A DNA stretch of 34,530 bases, taken from a bacterium (GTDB lineage: Bacteria; Acidobacteriota; HRBIN11; JAKEFK01). Numbering within the stretch: position 1 is the first letter of the stretch; each line of letters starts with the position of its first letter. The notes beneath the pieces were generated by a model, which worked only from the letters and a program-made list of their open reading frames with translations, had not been told where the DNA came from and made no database searches. Shown in pieces: positions 17,718 to 25,466 of the stretch. The translations under genes were made by a program, and so were the position numbers. The stretch covers positions 1 to 34,530 of the forward strand of contig JAKEFK010000019.1 of the NCBI GenBank assembly GCA_022616075.1, in the 5' to 3' direction.

Positions 17718-18303
17718 TTGCACTCTCTTTTAGTTCTTCATCCCTTAAGTATGTAGAAAGTTGAAAGTTTAGAGTCACATTCTCTCCAGATCTGGATTCC
17801 TTTTCGGCGGAAAGATCCACGCGGTCAAGTATCAAAAAGTACTGGGAACGTTCAATGTCATTAATAAAACGGCGGATTTCTCTGTACGCACCCTCCACCG
17901 GCAAAGCCAGAGAAAAGTGCCGCAGTCCGTATTCAGACAAGTCATTGTACTCATAGTCGAGTCCACCCCGTTCTACGCTCAAAGAACCGGCCAGGTCCTG
18001 TAACTCCTGCCGAATCGCCGTAACGCCGACCTTTTTCTGCGCAAGCACCTGGTCATACATCATCTCCAGGTCCGTTCGCGCTTTTTCCAAAGCAGCAAGT
18101 CTTCGTCTCAAAACTTTGATTTCGTTTTGTTGTGCTCCGATCTGGTTTCTCTGCAGCGAAAAACTTGTCTGCAATTTTGAAATTTTTTGCTGTTCTGGAA
18201 GGATGATGAAAAGGAATGCAATCATATTTAACACAAGCAAAAGCAAACCGATGTAAACGAAACGAATGTTTTTCAAAAGTAGGCTGATTCTCTCAAAGTT
18301 CAT
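17686..18303 (-). CDS. PilO-like (GspM-like) platform protein
   Basis: This 205-residue protein has a cytoplasmic N-terminus, one membrane helix (FVYIGLLLLVLNMIAFLFII) and a long coiled coil (about 38-95: QQKISKLQTSFSLQRNQIGA ...). A ferredoxin-like periplasmic domain follows, with LRHFSLALPVEGAYREIRRF and IERSQYFLILDRVDLS. This is the PilO layout, in which PilO pairs with PilN in the inner-membrane alignment complex. It overlaps the PilN-like start/stop as ATGA and runs 32 nt into the PilP-like gene. Sequence similarity among PilO proteins is low, so the assignment relies on topology and on the conserved PilM-N-O-P order. Confidence 0.85.
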   Translation of the reverse strand: MNFERISLLLKNIRFVYIGLLLLVLNMIAFLFIILPEQQKISKLQTSFSLQRNQIGAQQNEIKVLRRRLAALEKARTDLEMMYDQVLAQKKVGVTAIRQELQDLAGSLSVERGGLDYEYNDLSEYGLRHFSLALPVEGAYREIRRFINDIERSQYFLILDRVDLSAEKESRSGENVTLNFQLSTYLRDEELKESANAKRRRVSQP

Positions 18304-18917
18304 TGTGCCTCCTCCGTTTCCACCAGGAGCGCGGCTTGCGCACTGGAAGTCCGCGCTCCCTCTGGTTCCTGCGGGATATAGATCAAAGAAACAGAGAATA
18401 GAATCTGTTGATCGCCGCCTCTTTCCCCTTTTAAAACAACGTTGGAGAAAGCCTGGTCTCTTTCCAGCATGCGAACAAGCTCCAGCATGTCTGCGAGACT
18501 TTGCCCGGCCATTTCCAGATTGATGGCGATATTGTCCTCGCTTACGGAAGGAATTACGGAAATCATCTTCACAGTCGTGGGAAGCACTTCCTCAAAATGA
18601 TCAAAGAGAGCGGTCCAGGAAAAAGTGCGTCTCTTAATTGCATCGTTCATGAATTCGGTTTCTGCAACAAACTCGGGTGTCTTGATGGCGGCAATTTTTG
18701 ATTGGAATTCATTCGCCTTCGTTTCCAGGTCATGAAGCTGTTTCTGTTGATTTACGATGGTGTTGTTCAGCTCGCTGTTCTTTGAATAGGAGCTGGTGAG
18801 ACTCACGAGATTCCATGTTGTAAAAGTGACGACCACAATTCCAAGAATGATGCAGCCAAGAAGGAACAGGGAGTAATTTTTTATTGGAGCCGACGCTAGA
18901 TTACTTCGAATGATCAT
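18300..18917 (-). CDS. PilN-like (GspL C-terminal-like) platform protein
   Basis: This 205-residue bitopic protein has the N-terminus IIRSNLASAPIKNYSLFLLG, matching the PilN opening (I-N-L-x-P) that docks into PilM. It then has one membrane helix (FLLGCIILGIVVVTFTTWNLV), a coiled coil (about 48-80) and a ferredoxin-like domain with WTALFDHFEEVLPTTVKMIS and a central FSNVVLKGERG strand. It is flanked by PilM- and PilO-like genes, each joined by a 4-nt ATGA overlap. In type IV pili, PilN and PilO form the periplasmic heterodimer of the inner-membrane complex. Confidence 0.88.
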   Translation of the reverse strand: MIIRSNLASAPIKNYSLFLLGCIILGIVVVTFTTWNLVSLTSSYSKNSELNNTIVNQQKQLHDLETKANEFQSKIAAIKTPEFVAETEFMNDAIKRRTFSWTALFDHFEEVLPTTVKMISVIPSVSEDNIAINLEMAGQSLADMLELVRMLERDQAFSNVVLKGERGGDQQILFSVSLIYIPQEPEGARTSSAQAALLVETEEAQ

Positions 18918-19879
18918 AAAAATTCCACCTTTCTGCTCATCAACAGTCCCAGAAGCGGAGCAAACATTTTGGCTTCGCGGCTTGTGGCGGCAGGATTGAG
19001 AATCACACTCTTCAATCTGTGAATCTGTTCAAGATTCCGGCATAACTCTTCGCCGCGCTCGAGAGCATAGACAAACGCGCGTTCTAGTTGCTGCCCCGCC
19101 AGCTTGTCCTGATAAAACATCATAGCTGGATGGATTTCGGCCAGCGCTTCATCGATAAGGCCATCGTGCCTCTCCATTTCACGGCTTCGAAAAAACATCA
19201 ACTTCTCTTTTTGTGTAATTGCCAGGGAAATGTAATCGCGGTTCAGATTCACATACAGATGATCTTCCTGACCCCACCCGTTCGTACGGATTTCCGTGTG
19301 AGCCAGGTTCATAAAATTGAAAGTGGCAAGATCCACGAGACCGCATTCGCTGCCGGTCACAGACTGAATGACTTCCTCATATTGATGAAGGACCTGTGAA
19401 TTCATCACAGCAACCCACAGACTCCGAGAATGATATTCGGAAGCGCCGGAGTCCAAAAAGTAACTGATCTGAGCATCTTCCACTCGAAACGGGATGCTTT
19501 TTTTCAATTTAAATCGCAGCAGTTCCATGCATTCTTCAGGATTTGCAGGAGCGGATTCCAGAGTTACAGAAAACGCCAGAGCAGCTCGATCCTGAACCAG
19601 CAAACACACCTTGGGGGAACGGTTCCGGTTGCGGGACCAGAGATCCTTTAACGCCTCGGCCACAGGCTCCAGTTCTAAAATGTTCGGCTTGAAAGGACTG
19701 ACTTGAACCGCCCCGGCTGGAAGAGCAACGGTATCCATGTGATCCACATCGAGCTTTCCTTTTCGCGCGCGAACCACTGCAAGCCGGATACAATCCGAAT
19801 TTATCTCGATTCCAACATTCGGATAAGCGGGTTCATTGAATATATGCTTCCATGTTTCCACGAACGAAGTTTTTGCCAT
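18914..19879 (-). CDS. PilM-like actin-fold platform protein
   Basis: This 321-residue cytosolic protein has no membrane segment. The N-terminus NVGIEINSDCIRLAVVRARK is an actin-like phosphate-1 strand pair as in PilM. Further on come SIPFRVEDAQISYFL, the PilM linker feature, and LVDLATFNFMNLA, the second subdomain. A C-terminal segment HPAMMFYQDKLAGQQLERAF completes the fold. It is shorter than typical PilM (about 350) and the phosphate-binding loops look degenerate, so nucleotide binding is uncertain. Its ATG lies 2 nt after the ATPase stop, and its stop overlaps the PilN-like gene. It would recruit the ATPase ring to PilN/PilO. Confidence 0.87.
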   Translation of the reverse strand: MAKTSFVETWKHIFNEPAYPNVGIEINSDCIRLAVVRARKGKLDVDHMDTVALPAGAVQVSPFKPNILELEPVAEALKDLWSRNRNRSPKVCLLVQDRAALAFSVTLESAPANPEECMELLRFKLKKSIPFRVEDAQISYFLDSGASEYHSRSLWVAVMNSQVLHQYEEVIQSVTGSECGLVDLATFNFMNLAHTEIRTNGWGQEDHLYVNLNRDYISLAITQKEKLMFFRSREMERHDGLIDEALAEIHPAMMFYQDKLAGQQLERAFVYALERGEELCRNLEQIHRLKSVILNPAATSREAKMFAPLLGLLMSRKVEFL

Positions 19880-19881
19880 TG

Positions 19882-21504
19882 CTATTCCACGAAAGTTACT
19901 TTGTTAATTTCCCGTAGTGTTGTTTCACCTGTAAATACTTTTGCCAGAGCTGATTCGCGCAGAAAGGTCATCCCTTCCTCGCGCGCGGCCCTTTTGATTT
20001 CCGCAGTCGACTTAATTTCCAGCAGCACTTCTCTCATCCGGTCGTTCAGCTCGAGAAGTTCCGCGATAGCGGTTCTACCCTTATATCCTGTTCCTGCACA
20101 ATCAATGCAGCCGGCGCCTTCATAGAAAATGTGATTGGCATACTTGGTCGGATCGAGCCCGGATTCCTCCAGCAGCTCACGCGACGCTTTCATCGGGTGC
20201 TTGCAGTTACCGCAAATCAATCGAACAAGCCGTTGCGCCAGGACGCAATTGAGCGCCGAAACAAAATGGTACGGTTCAATCCCCATGTTCAAAAACCTGC
20301 CCAGAACATCCACGACATTATTGGCATGGACCGTTGTAAATACAAGATGTCCTGTCAGAGCGGACTGGATGGCAATCTGCGCTGTTTCCGGATCGCGGAT
20401 TTCCCCTACCATGATTTTGTCCGGATCGTGACGCAAAATCGACCGGAGACCTCGCGCGAACGAAAGTCCTTTCTTTTCGTTCACCGGCACTTGGGTGACT
20501 CCGGGCAATTGATACTCCACCGGATCCTCAATCGTGATGATTTTGTGTTCAATGCTGCGAATCTCAGAAAGAGCGGCGTACAAACTGGTCGTCTTGCCGC
20601 TCCCGGTCGGCCCTGTTACAAGCACCATTCCGTAAGGCTCTGAAATGTATTTACGGATCTTGCGGAGAATTACATCTGAAAAGCCGAGCACATGCAGTTT
20701 TAAATCAGAGAAATTCTCATTGATCGATTCTTTATCCAAAATACGAATTACGGCATCCTCACCATGAACGCTCGGCATGATCGAGACACGAAAATCGATC
20801 GCTTTGTTCTTTACTCTCAACTTGAAACGACCGTCCTGAGGAATCCTTTTTTCGGCAATATCAAGCTCTGACATAACCTTGATACGCGAAATAATTGGCG
20901 CATGATATTTACGGTCGATCGGTTCCATTGCGTACTGTAAAACACCGTCAATCCGGTATTTAACCAGAACATCAATGTCCTTCGTTTCAATGTGAATGTC
21001 ACTGGCCCGGCGCTGAATTGCGTTGAAAATGATGCTATCCACCAGCTTGATCATCGGGCTGGAATCGGTTGTCAATTTATCGATCGTAATCGATTCATCC
21101 GAGTCTTCATCATCCTGCAGAATCTGCATGCGAAATGTTTCGGTGGCTTCTTCCAAAACACGCTGACTGCTTTCCGACTTTTTCAGGATCTCCTGGACCG
21201 CGCTCTGCGTCCCGACCAGCATTTTCACCCGCACCCCCAGTTGCAGCTCCAGCTCATCCACCATCAGTATGTTGCTGGGATCGGATACGATGATCGTTAG
21301 AGTTCCATTCTCCTTTTTGTAAGGGACAAAATTGTAACGGAACATCAGATCCACCGGGATTGTTCTAAAAAGTGCATGATCGATCTGGAATTCTTTCGTC
21401 TCTACAAACTCCACTCGATATCTCTCAGCAAGCTCCCGTGCCTGCTGCACCTCTTGCAGATATGACATTTTTTTCTCTTCACCATTGATAACCGTATCCG
21501 CCAT
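19882..21504 (-). CDS. GspE/PilB-type assembly ATPase
   Basis: This hexameric secretion ATPase (540 aa) powers pilin or pseudopilus assembly. The N-terminal MshEN/GspE-N domain spans about 20-140. Walker A is VTGPTGSGKTTSLYAAL (about 297), followed by the Asp box and Walker B MVGEIRDPETAQIA, and the His box TGHLVFTTVHANN. Near the C-terminus a tetracysteine zinc module is intact: ICGNCKHP and GCIDCAGTGYKGR. These are assembly (PilB/GspE) rather than retraction (PilT) features; no pilT is in the window. AAGGAG about 7 nt upstream supports ATG 21504 rather than the internal ATG of MSYLQ. Confidence 0.96.
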   Translation of the reverse strand: MADTVINGEEKKMSYLQEVQQARELAERYRVEFVETKEFQIDHALFRTIPVDLMFRYNFVPYKKENGTLTIIVSDPSNILMVDELELQLGVRVKMLVGTQSAVQEILKKSESSQRVLEEATETFRMQILQDDEDSDESITIDKLTTDSSPMIKLVDSIIFNAIQRRASDIHIETKDIDVLVKYRIDGVLQYAMEPIDRKYHAPIISRIKVMSELDIAEKRIPQDGRFKLRVKNKAIDFRVSIMPSVHGEDAVIRILDKESINENFSDLKLHVLGFSDVILRKIRKYISEPYGMVLVTGPTGSGKTTSLYAALSEIRSIEHKIITIEDPVEYQLPGVTQVPVNEKKGLSFARGLRSILRHDPDKIMVGEIRDPETAQIAIQSALTGHLVFTTVHANNVVDVLGRFLNMGIEPYHFVSALNCVLAQRLVRLICGNCKHPMKASRELLEESGLDPTKYANHIFYEGAGCIDCAGTGYKGRTAIAELLELNDRMREVLLEIKSTAEIKRAAREEGMTFLRESALAKVFTGETTLREINKVTFVE

Positions 21505-21523
21505 AAACTTCTCCTTGTCCCGC

Positions 21524-22747
21524 TTACCTTACCGACACGTTGTACAGGTTGAACAGCGGGTAATACATTGCAAGCAAAATTGTCGCAACCAGGGCACCCA
21601 TAAAAATCAGCAGAACGGGTTCCACGATTGCAAGAACATTTGTAAGACTTGTGTCAATCTCTTCATCGTAAAAATCAGAAATGTTTTTTAACATTTCCTC
21701 CAGTGCGCCTGTTTCTTCACCAACCTTGACCATTTCTATCGCCATCTGCGTCATCAGTCCTGTCTTTTTCAAACAGGACCAGAGCGGTTCCCCTTCTTTT
21801 ACACCTTGGCTTACTTTCTTTAACTCAGCAGAGACGAGCCTGTTTCCAACCGAGTCTGCAGCCACATCCATTGCATTTACAAGCGGAATTCCACCGGCAA
21901 GCAGAGTGTGTAAGGTCCGCATGAGTTGTGAAATAGAAAACTTGCTCCAGACTTTCCCAAGATAAGGCAAACGCAATTTTAACCGGTCCATGCGAATTCT
22001 GGCCTTTTCGGAAGTCCTTAAATAAAATTGAGTAACCGCGATCCCCAACACCAAAGCAGGAAGCATCCAGATAGCATTTGTTCTGACAAACAGAGCAATC
22101 GACACCAGCAAGGCCGTGATCCAGGGAAGCTGACTGGAAAGTCCTTTATAGAAATCTGAGAATTTGGGAATCACATATCCCACCAGCACGCCAATAACCG
22201 CAATAGAGAGAAGCAATAGAATCGCCGGATAAATGATGCTGGATGTAACCTTGGTACGAATGGACAGCATGATCTTGATATAGCCCAGGTACCGCCGGAT
22301 GACCTGCTCAAGCGTTCCGCTTTTCTCGCCGGCCAAAATGCCTGCAGTATAGACTTTTGGAAAGACAGCCTGATGTGATGCGAACGCCTCCGACAGCGAT
22401 GTGCCGGATTTCACTTGCCTGTAAACATCTTCCAAAATCACGCCGAAAGCAGGGTTATCCGTGCGCTCCATGAGGAGTTCCAAAGAGCGCAAAAGAGGAA
22501 GTCCTGCGTGGATCAATGCAGCAAACTCCTGATTGAAAACCATGAATTCCTTGTCGGTTACCTTTTTCCGCCGGATTGTGAATAGAGACTTCAGCAAAGG
22601 AATTGCATCAAACTTGCGTTGAATGCGGAAAACGTAAAAACCCTGCTCCTCCATTTGTTCCCGAAGAGCTTTTTCCGATTCGGCAAAATAGGATTTTTGC
22701 AGGATCTCACCGTTTAATGTTCCATACTTACATTGATATTGAGCCAT
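21524..22747 (-). CDS. GspF/PilC-type inner-membrane platform protein
   Basis: This 407-residue polytopic protein anchors the assembly ATPase and extracts pilins. It has the duplicated T2SSF domain: the first copy includes FNQEFAALIHAGLPLLRSLE and GTLEQVIRRYLGYI, and the second SQLMRTLHTLLAGGIPLVNA and EETGALEEMLKNISDFYDEE. The expected membrane segments follow each copy, the last being EPVLLIFMGALVATILLAMY. Its ATG shares its first base with the upstream TAA (TAATG), so it is translationally coupled to the N1-like protein gene. Length and motifs are standard. Confidence 0.96.
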   Translation of the reverse strand: MAQYQCKYGTLNGEILQKSYFAESEKALREQMEEQGFYVFRIQRKFDAIPLLKSLFTIRRKKVTDKEFMVFNQEFAALIHAGLPLLRSLELLMERTDNPAFGVILEDVYRQVKSGTSLSEAFASHQAVFPKVYTAGILAGEKSGTLEQVIRRYLGYIKIMLSIRTKVTSSIIYPAILLLLSIAVIGVLVGYVIPKFSDFYKGLSSQLPWITALLVSIALFVRTNAIWMLPALVLGIAVTQFYLRTSEKARIRMDRLKLRLPYLGKVWSKFSISQLMRTLHTLLAGGIPLVNAMDVAADSVGNRLVSAELKKVSQGVKEGEPLWSCLKKTGLMTQMAIEMVKVGEETGALEEMLKNISDFYDEEIDTSLTNVLAIVEPVLLIFMGALVATILLAMYYPLFNLYNVSVR

Positions 22748-23472
22748 TATCTCTTTACCTTCCCTAGCAAAATGATCAACAACGCATGATCGCTCTCTTC
22801 AAAACGGCTCGCACCTAAAACAAGCGTCTCGGCATTGCGTAAGTTTAACGTAACGGAAAGCAAGGGGGCCATCGACTCTTTTGCGCGTCCCTTTTTCTTC
22901 CTTTTCAGCTGAAAATTTTTCAAACGTATGATTCCATTTTCTTCCTGAACGACATCCGTCAGAAAACTGACTTGATATTCCTTCGCGAGATTCAAGATCG
23001 CGCTATGCCCCTCTTCAGAAGTGATGAGGCCATTATCGAGCAACGTGTAACTGTTAAACCGTAAAACTTCGCCAATCTTGCCAATATCCTTGATCTCCTG
23101 AGAAACGGCCGGCGCGCTATCCAGTCTCCTCGCCAAAACCAGCTTGATCGAAACCTCGACAGAAGGCGGGGGCGTATCGAAAGCGCTCACAGCCATCTCG
23201 ACCTGCCTCAAATTCTTCTCGTAATCCTGAACGACAATCGTTCTGATATGCGGCTGCATCGTAACCGCTCCCTTCTCACTTAACAAACCGTTGATCAAAG
23301 AAACCGCTTCCTCGACTTTTCTGAATTTAATCGTGAACGCTTTCGTGATAATTGTTTCTTCTGCGAAGAGTGTCGTAGACAAGAACAAAATTAACACAGA
23401 GACGCAGAGACGCAGAGATAAAAAATGTTCTAATCTCTGCGTCTCCGCGTCTCTGCATTGAAAAATCTTCAT
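22747..23472 (-). CDS. Exported secretin-N1-like short protein
   Basis: This 241-residue protein has a signal peptide (cleavage likely after LFA near residue 37). Residues about 40-115 follow the N1/NolW pattern of secretins: AFTIKFRKVEEAVSLINGLL, then RTIVVQDYEKNLRQVEMAVS and a DTPPPSVEVSIKLVLAR strand. The channel-forming secretin domain is absent, and the last 120 residues form an unassigned beta-rich domain. It lies in the pilus operon between the anti-sigma-like gene and GspF. Residues 6-14 and 18-26, in the signal peptide, are encoded by the arms of a 23-bp hairpin repeat. It might be an accessory periplasmic ring or a degenerate secretin paralogue; neither is proven. Confidence 0.8.
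   Translation of the reverse strand: MKIFQCRDAETQRLEHFLSLRLCVSVLILFLSTTLFAEETIITKAFTIKFRKVEEAVSLINGLLSEKGAVTMQPHIRTIVVQDYEKNLRQVEMAVSAFDTPPPSVEVSIKLVLARRLDSAPAVSQEIKDIGKIGEVLRFNSYTLLDNGLITSEEGHSAILNLAKEYQVSFLTDVVQEENGIIRLKNFQLKRKKKGRAKESMAPLLSVTLNLRNAETLVLGASRFEESDHALLIILLGKVKR
23397..23455. repeat. Hairpin of CGCAGAGA octamers inside a signal-peptide coding region
   Basis: The arms 23397-23419 and 23433-23455 match as reverse complements at 22 of 23 positions, with a 13-nt loop. Each arm is two to three units of CGCAGAGA. It begins about 18 nt inside the gene at 22747-23472 and would fold near the ribosome-entry region of its mRNA. Confidence 0.9.
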
Positions 23473-23963
23473 AATTCCATATCAGGATCGAAAACCATCA
23501 CGATTTTTTCCTGTTCGCCCGATTGAAAAATGTAATAGCGCGCGTCCGGATTCTCCAAATTTTCAATCACGGGATAAGAGGGCACTTCGTTTACTGGCAA
23601 CACTGGATTCGCCGCGCGCGAGGTCTGCGCGGAAGAAACCACAGCTTTACCCTCATCACGAATGGGCCGGCCGTATAAAAGGATCAAGAATCCCACAAGG
23701 AAGACAGCCACCCGGCGGAGCGGATGATAAGGAATCGGTCGCTCCAAAACCCTTCTTTTTTGATGGAGAGAATTCCAGAATCCAAGCCAAAAATCTTCAG
23801 GTAGAGGTTCGTTTTGTATATCGAATAGCAGTTGATCCGGAGCTGAGTTCAACACACGCGTGCGGCAGGCACGGCAGTATTGGACGTGCAAACGGCAGGC
23901 TTTTAGTCCTTCAGGATCCAGTTGATCCCAGACTTCAGGATCAGGGACGCTGTTACATTCCAT
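23469..23963 (-). CDS. Anti-sigma-factor-like membrane protein
   Basis: This 164-residue protein carries a zinc-binding anti-sigma (ZAS-like) motif, HVQYCRAC (H-x3-C-x2-C, about 26-33). A Trp-rich helix (EDFWLGFWNSLHQKRR) follows, then one membrane helix (VAVFLVGFLILLYG) near residues 85-100. A short periplasmic tail ends with EKIVMVFDPDMEL. This is the arrangement of anti-sigma factors that hold an ECF sigma factor at the membrane. It overlaps the sigma gene by 11 nt, as cognate pairs usually do, and overlaps the next gene by 4 nt. It probably restrains the sigma factor encoded immediately upstream. Confidence 0.82.
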   Translation of the reverse strand: MECNSVPDPEVWDQLDPEGLKACRLHVQYCRACRTRVLNSAPDQLLFDIQNEPLPEDFWLGFWNSLHQKRRVLERPIPYHPLRRVAVFLVGFLILLYGRPIRDEGKAVVSSAQTSRAANPVLPVNEVPSYPVIENLENPDARYYIFQSGEQEKIVMVFDPDMEL

Positions 23964-24546
23964 ATTCCGGGAAAAATTCCTTAACTTTTTTCCGGAATGA
24001 CTCTTTGGCTTGTGAAAGGAGGTTACGCACCGTGGATTCCGTGCAATCGAGCACCCGCGCGATGTCAGAGATTTCCATTCCTTCTACCTCGCGCAAAACA
24101 AGGACAATCCTTTGTCTCTCCGCAAGCAAAGGCGCGATGCGAAGAAAGATTTTTCGGATATCCTGGTTGAGATCCAGCTTGTCAGGAGTAAGAGGAATCT
24201 CCGGCAATGGTTCGGAGAGCTTCCGCGTGCGAAGAAAATCAATCGCGCAGTTGGCGGCAATTTTTGTGATCCACGCGCCAAAAGGTTTTGAATCATCATA
24301 GTCCTTTAATGAATTCCAGGCTTTTAAGAAGCACTGCTGAACTATGTCGCGAGCGTCTTCGTAATCCAGTACCAGATGATATGCCGTCCAGTAAACCCGG
24401 TCCCGATATTTTGCGACAATCCATTCAAAAGCTTCAGAGTTTTCCGTGAGACAGATCCGGACCAGTACCCGATCGTCCGGAATCTCTTCTCTCTCTTTCT
24501 TACGAAAGAAAAACAGCTTTTGTCTAGTTTTCACCCGGCCCGCCAT
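23953..24546 (-). CDS. ECF-family RNA polymerase sigma factor
   Basis: This 197-residue protein has sigma region 2 (about 30-100; FEWIVAKYRDRVYWTAYHLV then ARDIVQQCFLKAW) and region 4 (about 125-185; RQRIVLVLREVEGMEISDIA with the HTH CTESTVRNLLSQAKESFRKK). No region 1.1 or 3 is present, so it is a group-4 (ECF) factor. The start codon shares a base with the lolA stop (TAATG), and the anti-sigma gene overlaps its end. Its position at the head of the secretion/pilus cluster suggests it controls that operon, possibly including its own promoter. I could not define a target promoter motif with confidence. Confidence 0.93.
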   Translation of the reverse strand: MAGRVKTRQKLFFFRKKEREEIPDDRVLVRICLTENSEAFEWIVAKYRDRVYWTAYHLVLDYEDARDIVQQCFLKAWNSLKDYDDSKPFGAWITKIAANCAIDFLRTRKLSEPLPEIPLTPDKLDLNQDIRKIFLRIAPLLAERQRIVLVLREVEGMEISDIARVLDCTESTVRNLLSQAKESFRKKVKEFFPEYGM

Positions 24547-25214
24547 TAATTTTCGTCCGCCTCTCGTCTTTGGAGGATTACATCGGTTCCCGGTGGGGCC
24601 TGGAAGATAAAGAAATTGGTGGGCAAAGGAGGGTTTTCTCGAATGTTAGTAAAGCGGTATTCCGTTCTGTTATCATAAGAATCAACCACAACCAGTCTCA
24701 AAATAAGATCTCTGACAGGATCGACCTCTACAATAAGATACTCGAAATCCGGTTGCTGTTTAACCGGAATCAGCTTCACCAGACGTGAACCCGGCCTGGG
24801 ATCCGCCCATTGAGCCTTGAAATCTTTGGCAAAACTGCCTCTTCCGGCAAGAAAAAGCGCGGGGGATTGCTGGTTATGATTATCAACGGCACTCTTCACC
24901 ACCTGCTTATCCTCGGGAACATAATAAAAATAGAATATGCCGTCACTGACGAATATCTTCTTTTCAGGTTGCTTATATTCCCACTTCATCAGACCGCCTT
25001 TGCGCAAGTAAACGACACCAGATTCGGTTCTTGTGCTCCCTGAAAAACGTTTTGATTGATAGCTTTGCGAGAAATCCGCCTGGAGGGCTTCCATTGACTG
25101 ATACTTGTTTTGTAGTTTATTGACGAGATGGTTGAGAGAGGGGTCCGCAAGCGCCAACAGGGGAAAAAGTAATGAGCAATAAGTAATGAGTAATGAGATA
25201 CGGAAAATAGACAT
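24546..25214 (-). CDS. lolA: Outer-membrane lipoprotein carrier protein LolA
   Basis: This periplasmic chaperone moves lipoproteins from LolCDE to the outer membrane. The 222-residue protein has a signal peptide ending LLALA and then the LolA fold: LNHLVNKLQNKYQSMEALQA, DFSQSYQS, GVVYLRKGGLMKWEYKQPEK, FVSDGIFYFYYVPEDKQVVK, and a C-terminal VVVDSYDNRTEYRFTNIREN with PTNFFIFQAPPGTDVI. AAGGGAA upstream supports ATG 25214. The hydrophobic signal core is encoded by four tandem heptamers. It is the first gene of the minus-strand secretion cluster. A carrier gene here makes sense because the cluster encodes a lipoprotein secretin. Confidence 0.92.
   Translation of the reverse strand: MSIFRISLLITYCSLLFPLLALADPSLNHLVNKLQNKYQSMEALQADFSQSYQSKRFSGSTRTESGVVYLRKGGLMKWEYKQPEKKIFVSDGIFYFYYVPEDKQVVKSAVDNHNQQSPALFLAGRGSFAKDFKAQWADPRPGSRLVKLIPVKQQPDFEYLIVEVDPVRDLILRLVVVDSYDNRTEYRFTNIRENPPLPTNFFIFQAPPGTDVILQRREADEN
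25169..25196. repeat. Four tandem heptamers (GTAATGA type) in the lolA signal-peptide region
   Basis: The units GTAATGA, GCAATAA, GTAATGA and GTAATGA run in tandem. Read on the minus strand they encode the hydrophobic core SLLITYCSLL of the LolA signal peptide. The period of 7 is not a multiple of 3, so the reading frame rotates through the repeat. Confidence 0.85.
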
Positions 25215-25287
25215 TGTGTTCCCTTGTTTAGACAGGATTTAAAACATAACATTCATGTGATAAAACATCAAACATCAGATCAGAGTC

Positions 25288-25452
25288 TAACAGGACGTGG
25301 GCAAGCCGAGGAGCGGCTCTTGCTATTTGCGTTTTAGAGGATTCATGATATTGTTGGTTGGCGCAGCACCTGTTAATCCATACATAATAAGCATTTATCG
25401 TTCTAACTGAGGTGCGCTATTATTCCTTTACATGTCCGGTTAACTCGCCGGA
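25288..25452 (+). promoter_or_regulatory. Possible structured leader RNA upstream of the radical SAM gene
   Basis: TAACAGG (25288-25294) pairs with CCTGTTA (25369-25375) and encloses a hairpin of GCAAGCCG with CGGCTCTTGC (25301-25323). The downstream strand also overlaps GCGCAGCACCT (25361-25371), which can instead pair with AGGTGCGC (25410-25417), giving two mutually exclusive folds. A further hairpin TCCGG/CCGGA lies at 25435-25452, shortly before the ATG. I do not recognise a known riboswitch class. This is pattern recognition only. Confidence 0.3.
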
Positions 25453-25466
25453 TACGCGAATTTATC

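Noticed and set aside
25434-25466. Upstream extension of the radical SAM protein
   Set aside because: The frame is open back to 25407 but offers no ATG, GTG or TTG codon before 25467.
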